Part shown: piece after piece, positions 8,455 through 15,240 of the stretch | Numbering within the stretch: position 1 is the stretch's first letter | How the letters are laid out: each line of letters starts with the position of its first letter | Source: Peterkaempfera sp044755465 | GTDB lineage: Bacteria > Actinomycetota > Actinomycetes > Streptomycetales > Streptomycetaceae | Reading direction: 5' to 3' | Length of the DNA: 64,000 nt | Assembly: GCF_044755465.1 (NCBI RefSeq) | Contig: NZ_JBIVRB010000001.1 | Location: 434,001-498,000 of the forward strand | Notes under the pieces: generated by a model | Seen by the model: the letters and a program-made list of their open reading frames with translations, nothing else | Databases searched by the model: none | Told to the model about the DNA's origin: nothing | Program-made: the position numbers and the translations under genes

Positions 8455-8473
8455 GTTTCACAGTTTGTGAAAC
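8455..8473. promoter_or_regulatory. inverted repeat GTTTCAC-N5-GTGAAAC, probable operator
   Basis: Perfect 7-bp arms with a 5-bp spacer lie in the gap between the HTH gene (ends 8489) and the peptide/methyltransferase unit. Size and position fit a dimeric regulator site, possibly for the neighbouring HTH protein. Confidence 0.55.
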
Positions 8474-8488
8474 GGCAAGTGCAGAGAG

Positions 8489-9688
8489 TCAGACTCCGGT
8501 GCGGGTGATCCAGACGGAAAGAGCGTCGCTGTGCCGGTGGCTGGTGCGGGCCAGCGCGGTGACCGTCTCGCGCACCAGGGGATGTCGGCTCGCCTGCTGA
8601 GGCGCTGCGGCATAAGCCTGGTCGAGGTGGTAGAGCGCGGTTTCCGGCCTGGCCAGCCACCGGTACGAGCGGGCAAGGTCGATGTGGTGGTGGCCGATGC
8701 GGGTGGGCGCCCAGTCTGACGGGAAGCGGACGCTCTTCGAAGCGGCGACCGCCTGGGCGTGTTCTCCGACCTCCACCAGCGTCATGACTCGGTGGACGGA
8801 CACGTTGGTCGGGCCGAAGTGGACGCTGAAATCGTTCTGCTCGCCGGTCCGTGCCGCGATCCTTGCGGCTTCGTTCAAGTGGTGTTCCATCAGCGCCTTG
8901 TCCCCCGCGCGGGCCGCCACGACGGCAGAGCCCAGGTGCAGTTGGCCTCGGGCGACCAGCGCGCCGGGGGTGTTCGGGTCGGTGCCTTCCAGGAAGTACC
9001 GGCCTGAGTCCTGCAACCGTTGGCACGCCTCCAGATCCCCGGTGCGCAGGTAAGCGGTGACCCGCAGATACTCCCGCGCCGCGCGCAGGCCGGGGGCGCG
9101 GTCCCCGGCCCGTTGCGCTGCCCAGTCCATCCGGTTCAGGGCGGTGGTGGAGAGGCCGTTGAGCCCGATGGCGATCCCCACCGAGTGGCCGCACCGGTAC
9201 GCCTCGGAGAGCAGCCCCCATGCCTGCTGTTGGTCGTGGCCGTTGAAGGTGTGCGCGGCGGCGTGCAACTCGGTCAGCAAACCGGGCAGTGCTCCGGCCA
9301 TCGGCTTGTACTGGGCGGCCTGGGCGAGGGCGTTGATGTGCGCCACGGCCACGCGCAGCTGAGGCAGGGGACGGGGCGTGACGTCCTCTTGGGGCGCGAG
9401 GTCGTAGAGGTCGAGCGTGGCGCGGATGGGCGCCATCAGCGGCATGAGCGGGTCCGTGGTGGCGTCTCTGTGAGGCTGCGGTTCGAGGAGGTCGACGGTG
9501 ACTCCGAGAGCCCGCGCGACCGCTGCTACCAGCGCCGGTGAAGCCGGTCGGTGGCCCGAAGTCACCTTCGTCAGCAGGGAATAGGACACGCCCGCTCTGG
9601 CGGCGAGGGCACGGAGGGTCACTCCGCCGTTTCGCGCGTACGCTGCGATCCGCTCGCCCGTGCTGATGTGCTGGTGGCCGTCGCTCAT
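8489..9688 (-). CDS. HTH (XRE-type) regulator with TPR-like C-terminal region
   Basis: 399 residues from ATG 9688, with GAGGA just upstream. The N-terminal HTH at about residues 10-60 reads TLRALAARAGVSYSLLTKVT, followed by a long helical Ala/Leu-rich region that looks like tetratricopeptide repeats. This architecture is common for streptomycete regulators. It lies upstream of the peptide/methyltransferase pair on the same strand and may control it through the GTTTCAC palindrome. A longer start at 9724 is possible but less supported. Confidence 0.8.
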   Translation of the reverse strand: MSDGHQHISTGERIAAYARNGGVTLRALAARAGVSYSLLTKVTSGHRPASPALVAAVARALGVTVDLLEPQPHRDATTDPLMPLMAPIRATLDLYDLAPQEDVTPRPLPQLRVAVAHINALAQAAQYKPMAGALPGLLTELHAAAHTFNGHDQQQAWGLLSEAYRCGHSVGIAIGLNGLSTTALNRMDWAAQRAGDRAPGLRAAREYLRVTAYLRTGDLEACQRLQDSGRYFLEGTDPNTPGALVARGQLHLGSAVVAARAGDKALMEHHLNEAARIAARTGEQNDFSVHFGPTNVSVHRVMTLVEVGEHAQAVAASKSVRFPSDWAPTRIGHHHIDLARSYRWLARPETALYHLDQAYAAAPQQASRHPLVRETVTALARTSHRHSDALSVWITRTGV

Positions 9689-9770
9689 GGCGTCCTCAAC
9701 GTCCTCGACCCGTGTACAGGGCAACGTACCGTCGCGGGGCGGCGATCGTCCGAGAACTCGGCGAAGCCCG

Positions 9771-10343
9771 CTACGCGTCGAAGTCGTACTCCAGGACGTA
9801 GGCTGCCGCGTCCATGGTCATCTCGTTGAGCTCGACGGCGGTGCCGTTCTCGGTGTAGGCGGTGCGGCAGAGGATGATGACCGGCGTCCCGGCGGCGAGG
9901 AGGAGGCGGCCGGCTTCGGCCGGGGTGGGCATCCGGCAGCGGATCTCTTCGCGGAAGTGCACCGGCTTGTGGCCCAGTTCGGCCAGGCGGGCGTAGGTGC
10001 CGCCGGGGCCGGTGTCCTCCTGGGTGATGGCGGAACCGGCGACCAGGTCGGCCGGGAGGTGGGACGTGGCGAGCAGTACCGGCTTGCCGTCCAGTACGAA
10101 GCGGCGGCTGCGTACGCAGGTCGCGGCGCCCGGGTCGAGGCCCAGGGCCCGCGCGATGTGCTCGGGTGCGGGGTGCTCGGTGACGGTGAGCTGGTCCACG
10201 ACCAGGTCGCGGCTCTCGACTTCGGCGGACCAGATGGACCGCCCGGCGCCCCACCGTTCGCGGGACAGCCGCTGGATGCCCTGACGCCTGAGCGGACGGA
10301 AGTCGCCACGCTGGTACGGGAGCTGGGTGCCGTGGTCTGACAT
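9771..10343 (-). CDS. UTRA-domain protein, GntR/HutC type lacking an intact winged helix
   Basis: 190 residues made almost wholly of the UTRA effector-binding fold (ALGLDPGAATCVRSRRFVLD, later VELNEMTMDAAAYVLEYDF). The usual N-terminal GntR winged helix of about 70 residues is missing; only a short basic lead (FRPLRRQGIQRLSRERW) precedes the fold. It could be a ligand sensor that pairs with the full GntR protein encoded just upstream, or a shortened relic. It sits 27 bp downstream of that gene on the same strand. Confidence 0.75.
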   Translation of the reverse strand: MSDHGTQLPYQRGDFRPLRRQGIQRLSRERWGAGRSIWSAEVESRDLVVDQLTVTEHPAPEHIARALGLDPGAATCVRSRRFVLDGKPVLLATSHLPADLVAGSAITQEDTGPGGTYARLAELGHKPVHFREEIRCRMPTPAEAGRLLLAAGTPVIILCRTAYTENGTAVELNEMTMDAAAYVLEYDFDA

Positions 10344-10370
10344 CGCTCCGCGCCTCCTCCTCGGCTGGGA

Positions 10371-11108
10371 TCAGTCGAGTGCGTAGTCGGCGGAGAGTTC
10401 GCGGCCGGGGCCGAGGAAGTCGACGGCGTGTTCGGTGACGTTGCCGTACTGGTCCCAGTAGCGGTTGGTCATGGTCAGGGCGGGAGTGCCCGGGGCGACG
10501 CCGAGCAGCGGTGCCACGTCGTCGGGGACGGGTGCGACGGCGACGAGGTCCCGCCTCCTGGCGGCGCGTCGTCCTGTCCGGTCCTCGATCAGGCCGAAGG
10601 TCATCTTCGGCAGCGGCTCGGCCGCCAGCAGTTCGGGCGCCACCTCGGCCAGCTCACCCGGCAGCCAGGACGTGGACACGGCGACGACTCCCTGGTCGTC
10701 GAGGTACACGCGCCGCCGCCGGACCGCCGAGTCGCCGGGGTCGATCCCGAGGGCGTCCGCGATGTCGTCCGGAGCCGACGTCAGTTCGGCGGCCAGGATC
10801 TCGGTGCGCTCGCCTGGACGGAAGCCGCTGCCGGTGGCGCGGAGCATCTGGAGCCGTTCGGGCCCGGTGGTCAGCACCGGCGGGACCTTGGCGATGGTGC
10901 CCACGCCGGGGATCGACTCGGCGTAGCCCTCGGCGCGCAGTACGGAGGCGACCCGGGTGGCCGTGGCGGTGGTGACGCCCTCGGTCCGCATGATCTCGCG
11001 TACGGACGGGATGCGCTCACCAGGCCGGATGTCGCCGCTGTCGATGCGGGCCCTGATCTGGGCGGCGATCCGCCGGTACGGAGGAAGTGCCTGCGGGTTG
11101 CCGGTCAT
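10371..11108 (-). CDS. GntR-family (HutC subfamily) transcriptional regulator
   Basis: 245 residues from ATG 11108. The N-terminal winged helix reads YRRIAAQIRARIDSGDIRPG and PSVREIMRTEGVTTATATR. The C-terminal UTRA domain includes ADALGIDPGDSAVRRRRVYL. It is divergent from the Cys-rich gene at 11308, and the shared 199-bp gap carries a matched pair of 11-bp inverted sites, so autoregulation and control of the divergent gene are likely. Similar GntR proteins control transfer functions in actinomycete integrative elements, which fits the accessory setting but is not proof. Confidence 0.88.
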   Translation of the reverse strand: MTGNPQALPPYRRIAAQIRARIDSGDIRPGERIPSVREIMRTEGVTTATATRVASVLRAEGYAESIPGVGTIAKVPPVLTTGPERLQMLRATGSGFRPGERTEILAAELTSAPDDIADALGIDPGDSAVRRRRVYLDDQGVVAVSTSWLPGELAEVAPELLAAEPLPKMTFGLIEDRTGRRAARRRDLVAVAPVPDDVAPLLGVAPGTPALTMTNRYWDQYGNVTEHAVDFLGPGRELSADYALD

Positions 11109-11117
11109 GTCTGCTCC

Positions 11118-11168
11118 TGTTCTAGAGCGCTCTGAAGCGGTTGTTGACAGCATCAGTGCTCTAGAACA
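11118..11168. promoter_or_regulatory. paired operator TGTTCTAGAGC ... GCTCTAGAACA
   Basis: A perfect 11-bp inverted repeat (11118-11128 and 11158-11168), 29 bp apart, flanks a TTGACA at 11144-11149. The left arm is extended by a second palindrome, AGAGCGCTCT (11124-11133). It lies immediately upstream of the GntR start and is the likely GntR binding region. Confidence 0.65.
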
Positions 11169-11307
11169 CCATAGAGCTGCTGTGGCCGGTGGAACAGTCC
11201 CGTGTCGGCCAGGTGGGGCCGTGCTTGACGGAGGTTTGTTTCCCGGTGCTGGTTCGTATGCGACTGATGGCTGGGGCTCTTGGCCTCCGTGAAAGGAAGC
11301 GATCCCG

Positions 11308-11948
11308 ATGACTGTGCTGAAGCGCCCGGATGCTGTCCCGTACATCGCGACCTGGAGCGATGAGCAGTGCGCTGGGCAGGTGGTGGTGGAGGACCGGCGG
11401 TCGGGGGGTATCGCGTACCTGGACGAGCGTCCGGGGGACCGGGATGAGTGGGGGGTGTTGTGGCGCCGGGTCGAGTCGAGGCCCGGGGGTGGGCGGCCGG
11501 AGTTCGCGCAGGTGCATGCCCGTCGGCAGCGGTATGTGATGCGCCACCTGCGGTGCCAGGTCTGCGGCAGGCCGGCGGACGTCAATGAGCAGGGCGTGCT
11601 GTGGCTGCTCAAGGACGATCGGGGCGCCTGGCCGCGCCGGCCGGAGCGGATGGCCGCGACGCATCCTCCCGTCTGCCTGCCGTGCGCTCGGGTGGCCGCC
11701 GAACTGTGCCCGCACCTGTCCGGGCGCCACATCGCCGTACGGGTGCGCAGGCCCGAAGTCGTGGGCGTGTACGGCGCGTTGTACGCCCCCGGGGGCGGCC
11801 GGGGCCGTCCGCAGCCGGTGGGGGAGCGCTCGTCACGTACGCCGATCCGCAGGTGCGGCGGGTGGTCGCGGCGCAGCTGGTGATGCTGCTCCGGGGCTGC
11901 ACGGTGGTGGAGGGGGTCAGTCGCGGGTGGCGGAGATGTCGCCGTTGA
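11308..11948 (+). pseudogene. Cys-rich (zinc-binding type) accessory protein, copy 1, frameshifted near its C-terminus
   Basis: The frame from ATG 11308 encodes a protein with CQVCGRPADVNEQGVLWLL and PPVCLPCARVAAELCPHL. These two Cys pairs probably bind zinc. It is paralogous to the genes at 31894 and 59230. After about residue 170 the frame diverges from the paralogues and ends at 11883. The expected tail (TYADPQVRRVVAAQLVMLLR) continues in the -1 frame to 11948. One extra G in the G run at 11819-11824 would restore it, so this is a one-base deletion or a read error. Function of the family is unknown. Confidence 0.75.
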
Positions 11949-12678
11949 CGGTGGTGAGGGTGAGGTGGTGGTCGGGGGACGGGGTGGTGGTGGGGAGGGT
12001 GACGGTGGGGTGGCCGTTGTCGGTGGTGGCGTCGACGGCGTAGGCGGGGGCGTTGCGGGGGAGGGTGAGCCGGACCGAGCCGTTGGTGGTGGCGGCGGTG
12101 ACGTCGGACGGCGGGGAGGCGCAGGCGAGGACCACGTCGCCGTTGACGGTCCGGGCGTGCAGGTGGGCGGCCTGGAGGGCGGTGGCCCGGACGGAGCCGT
12201 TGCGGGTGGTGAGCCTGACGGTGGCCTGGCTGTCGCCGCCCTGCGCCACGGTCACGTCGCCGTTGGTGGTGGTCAGGTCCAGGGCGCCGGTCAGCCCGGT
12301 GGCGTCGATGCCGGCGTTGCGGGCGGTGACGGTCACGGCGGTGCCGGCGGGTACGCCGACCGTGGGCATCCGGGTACACGGGGTGGCGTCCGGGTCGTGG
12401 TCGGGGCAGGCCAGGTCCAGCACCCAGGTGGCGCCGTTGCGCGACCAGTGCGACCGGAGATGGCCGTCGACGGTGGCCCGGCGGTCGTCGGTCGGGCGCA
12501 GCCGGACGCCGTTGTCGGTGGTGATGAGCAGCTGCCCGGCCCTGGGGAGCAACGCGGGCGCGGCGGCGAGGGCCGGGCTGCTGTCGTCGTCTGTGCGGCC
12601 GGCGTGCCGGCAGCCGGTGACCGCGGTGGCGATCAGCAGCAGGGCTGTGGCGCTGACGCGGGTTCTGGTTCCGTCCAT
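11917..12678 (-). CDS. DUF4097-like putative adhesin lipoprotein
   Basis: 253 residues from ATG 12678. A lipoprotein signal ends in a VTGC lipobox near residue 22. The remainder is a series of short beta repeats with the recurring pattern TTNGDV/TRNGSV/TVNGDV, as in DUF4097 putative adhesins. It is predicted to be anchored at the outer face of the membrane. Its 3' end overlaps the restored end of the frameshifted gene at 11308 by 32 bp on the opposite strand. No clear ribosome site was seen at the chosen start. Confidence 0.8.
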   Translation of the reverse strand: MDGTRTRVSATALLLIATAVTGCRHAGRTDDDSSPALAAAPALLPRAGQLLITTDNGVRLRPTDDRRATVDGHLRSHWSRNGATWVLDLACPDHDPDATPCTRMPTVGVPAGTAVTVTARNAGIDATGLTGALDLTTTNGDVTVAQGGDSQATVRLTTRNGSVRATALQAAHLHARTVNGDVVLACASPPSDVTAATTNGSVRLTLPRNAPAYAVDATTDNGHPTVTLPTTTPSPDHHLTLTTVNGDISATRD

Positions 12679-12895
12679 GCCCGGCGCCTGCCCGGCTGCG
12701 GCCCGGAGCAGTGCAGAAGTCGGCTGCAAGGCGGCGGTGCCGGTCCGACCGGGATGGAGAACTGCTGAACGGCGGTAGAAAAGTGAAATTACAGCTATAA
12801 CTACCATAACTGGAGTTATCAAAGTCGACGCGGCGGAAATGCCCGAGGGCCCGGCGCCGGGTGGCGGCGGGCCCTCGGGTGGGTGGGGGCAGGGG

Positions 12896-14650
12896 TCAGC
12901 GGACGCTGACCTTGACCTCCTTGCTGAAGGCGTCGACGTACTTGTTGTTGGGGGTGATCCAGACGACCGACCAGGTGCCGGTCTTCTTGGCCGTGAAGTG
13001 CTTGCTGAAGCGCCCGTGGGAGTCGGTCTTGCTGGTGCCCATGAGCGTCACCTTCTTGCTGCCCTTGGCCTGGAAGAGGTAGTAGATCCGCTGCTTGGTG
13101 AAGTTGCCCCACTTGCTGGCGGGCTGCTTCTGCAGGGTGCCCTTGACGGTGATGGTGCGGCCCTTGCGGATCGACTTGGGGGAGACGCTGAAGCCGGTGA
13201 TCCGGGTGTCCGTACGGGCGTGGTGGATCGTGCGGCTGTAGGCGGCCTGGTAGTCCTTGGCCGCCGGGTAGTACAGGCGCCAGTAGCCCCGGGGGGTGGC
13301 CTGGTAGCCGTAGACGTCGAAGGAGCCGTTCTTCGCGGTGGTGAACCAGCCGGCCGACTTCCAGCCGGACTTGCCGTTGGCCGACTTCTGGACGTAGATC
13401 TTGCGGGTGCCGGGCAGCTTCTTGTTGCTGCTGGCCATGGTGCCGCGCAGGTGCAGATCCGCGAACTCGTCCAGGCCGGTGGTGGTCAGCGAGAGGGTGA
13501 TCTTGTTGATCACGTCGACCTTGAAGGTCGCCTTCGAGGTCTTGAGGAAGGAGTTCCCCGGGGTCTGCGGGCTCAGGCTGACGGTCCAGCTGCCGTCGTC
13601 CGAGGGCGCGGTGGCGTACTTCACGGTGAACCGGCCGGCCGAGTTGGCGGTGGCCACCGTGCCCTTGAGCGAGACCCGGGCGCTCGGCAGCGGCTTCCAG
13701 ACGCCGCCGTAGTTGTACTCGGCGGTGCCGCTGATGGCGACCTTGGTGCCGTACTTGATGGTGAGCGAGCTGTGGTCCAGGCGGATGCGGGTCTGGCTGA
13801 CCAGCGTGGACAGGCTGGTGCTGTCGAAGACGAGTTGGGGACCGCCGCCGAGGTAGAGGATTTCAGCCTTCTTCGACGCTCCTGCGGCGGCGACCGCGTC
13901 GGCCGGGACCGAGAAGTGGTAGCTGCCGGTCGAGTCGGTTGCGTCGTCCCACACGGCGGAGCCCACGCGCAGGTCGATGTGGCGGCCGACCAGCGGGCCC
14001 GTCACGCCGGTGGAGGGATTCAGGGCCTCGATCCGGCCGGAGGCGGTGACGGTGCGGTGCTGGTAGTCCAGCGGCTGCGGGACGGTCAGCTGGTGCGCGA
14101 GGACGTGCGGCTGCATGTAGTACGAGATGGCCTGCGGCTTGGTGACGTCGGTGCTGTCGCCGTCCTCGTCCACGGCGGTGACGGTGACGTCGTACGTCAT
14201 GTCGAGGAGCAGCACCATGCGGGTCGACTGCCACAGGTGGTCCGCGCCGGCGACCGGGGTGAGCGGGAATCTGCCCACCTCGATACCAGAGCGGCTGACC
14301 GTGGCGGTGACCTGGGCGATGGCCGTGTCGGAGGAGGCGGACACCTGGAGGATGCCGCTGTCGCCGGCGACCGTGCCGATGCTGTCGATGGTGGGGCTGA
14401 CCTGCGGCGCGGGGTCGGTCTGGCCTGGATCGGTCTGGCCCGGATCGGTCTGGCCCGGGTCGGGGGTGCCCGGGTCCGGCTGGCCCGGGTCCGCCGGGGC
14501 GTCGTCATCCGCCGGGGCCGGGGCGGTGGCGGTCGCGGTGGCCTCCGGGGCGGCGGTGCCGGTGTCCGCGTACGCGAGGGCCGGCCCCGCGAGCAGGGTG
14601 GCGGCCAGGGCCGCCGAGAGCGCTGCGGACAGCGCGGTGGTACGTCTCAT
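12896..14650 (-). CDS. large secreted beta-sandwich protein, function unknown
   Basis: 584 residues from ATG 14650 with a Sec-type signal peptide (ALAATLLAGPALAYA). A low-complexity Asp/Pro/Gly spacer follows, in which PDPGQTDPGQTDPGQ is built from tandem repeats at about 14410-14485. Then come several Ig-like or carboxypeptidase-regulatory-like beta domains rich in Thr, Ser and Lys. No catalytic motif was recognised. It is probably an extracellular or wall-associated structural protein. A frame reading on to 18034 on this strand is antisense to the ATPase gene and is not real. Confidence 0.75.
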   Translation of the reverse strand: MRRTTALSAALSAALAATLLAGPALAYADTGTAAPEATATATAPAPADDDAPADPGQPDPGTPDPGQTDPGQTDPGQTDPAPQVSPTIDSIGTVAGDSGILQVSASSDTAIAQVTATVSRSGIEVGRFPLTPVAGADHLWQSTRMVLLLDMTYDVTVTAVDEDGDSTDVTKPQAISYYMQPHVLAHQLTVPQPLDYQHRTVTASGRIEALNPSTGVTGPLVGRHIDLRVGSAVWDDATDSTGSYHFSVPADAVAAAGASKKAEILYLGGGPQLVFDSTSLSTLVSQTRIRLDHSSLTIKYGTKVAISGTAEYNYGGVWKPLPSARVSLKGTVATANSAGRFTVKYATAPSDDGSWTVSLSPQTPGNSFLKTSKATFKVDVINKITLSLTTTGLDEFADLHLRGTMASSNKKLPGTRKIYVQKSANGKSGWKSAGWFTTAKNGSFDVYGYQATPRGYWRLYYPAAKDYQAAYSRTIHHARTDTRITGFSVSPKSIRKGRTITVKGTLQKQPASKWGNFTKQRIYYLFQAKGSKKVTLMGTSKTDSHGRFSKHFTAKKTGTWSVVWITPNNKYVDAFSKEVKVSVR

Positions 14651-14880
14651 CGAACTGGTCCCCCCAGGGAAGCCGAAGAAGCAGCGGTGGCGACGCCGCC
14701 GCGACACGCGCGGGCGCGCGGTGAACATGGGTCTTGTACAGACGTTCGGAAGATTAGCGCCCGGCACCGACAGTCGGGCAACCGGTATTCGCCTCCAGAA
14801 CGGCGGTCCGCTGTCCGTACCGTTGCCTAGACTGGCCTCTCCGGGGCGGCGTGGAGCCCCACGCGGAGGGGAGAGCGACA

Positions 14881-15240
14881 GTGGCGACAGGCGGCGGCGA
14901 CTTCGTGGACCCGCCTGCCGACGTGCTGACCGAGGCCGCCGCGGCCTTCGGCCTGCTGGCCTCGCCCGCCAGGCTGCACATCGTCTGGGCGCTGGCCCAG
15001 GGCGAGAGCGATGTGAGCGGGCTGGCGGAGCGGGTGGGCGGTGCGCTGCCCGCCGTGAGCCAGCACCTGGCGAAGCTGAAGCTGGCCGGTCTGGTGCGGT
15101 CGCGCCGGGAGGGGCGCCGGGTGGTGTACCTGGTGGACGATCCGGACGTGGTGGCCATGGTCCGCTGGCTGGTCGGCCGACTGGTCGACCGCGCCGGGCA
15201 CCGGGCGGCACCGGGGCGCGTCCGTGGCCTGGGCTCCTGA
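14881..15240 (+). CDS. ArsR-family metal-type repressor
   Basis: 119 residues from GTG 14881, with GGAGGGGA 8-9 nt upstream. The winged helix reads LLASPARLHIVWALAQGESD, LAERVGGALPAVSQHLAKLK and REGRRVVYLVDD. No obvious metal-binding Cys cluster is seen, so ligands must be His/Asp. Its end overlaps the start of the Mg-type P-ATPase gene by 17 bp, so it very probably controls that transporter. Confidence 0.88.
   Translation: MATGGGDFVDPPADVLTEAAAAFGLLASPARLHIVWALAQGESDVSGLAERVGGALPAVSQHLAKLKLAGLVRSRREGRRVVYLVDDPDVVAMVRWLVGRLVDRAGHRAAPGRVRGLGS

Noticed and set aside
6258..11948. Accessory region 6.4-11.9 kb as an element integrated in tRNA-Ser(UGA)
   Set aside because: It is accessory-like and follows the tRNA, but no repeat of the tRNA 3' end or integrase was seen, so integration there is not supported.
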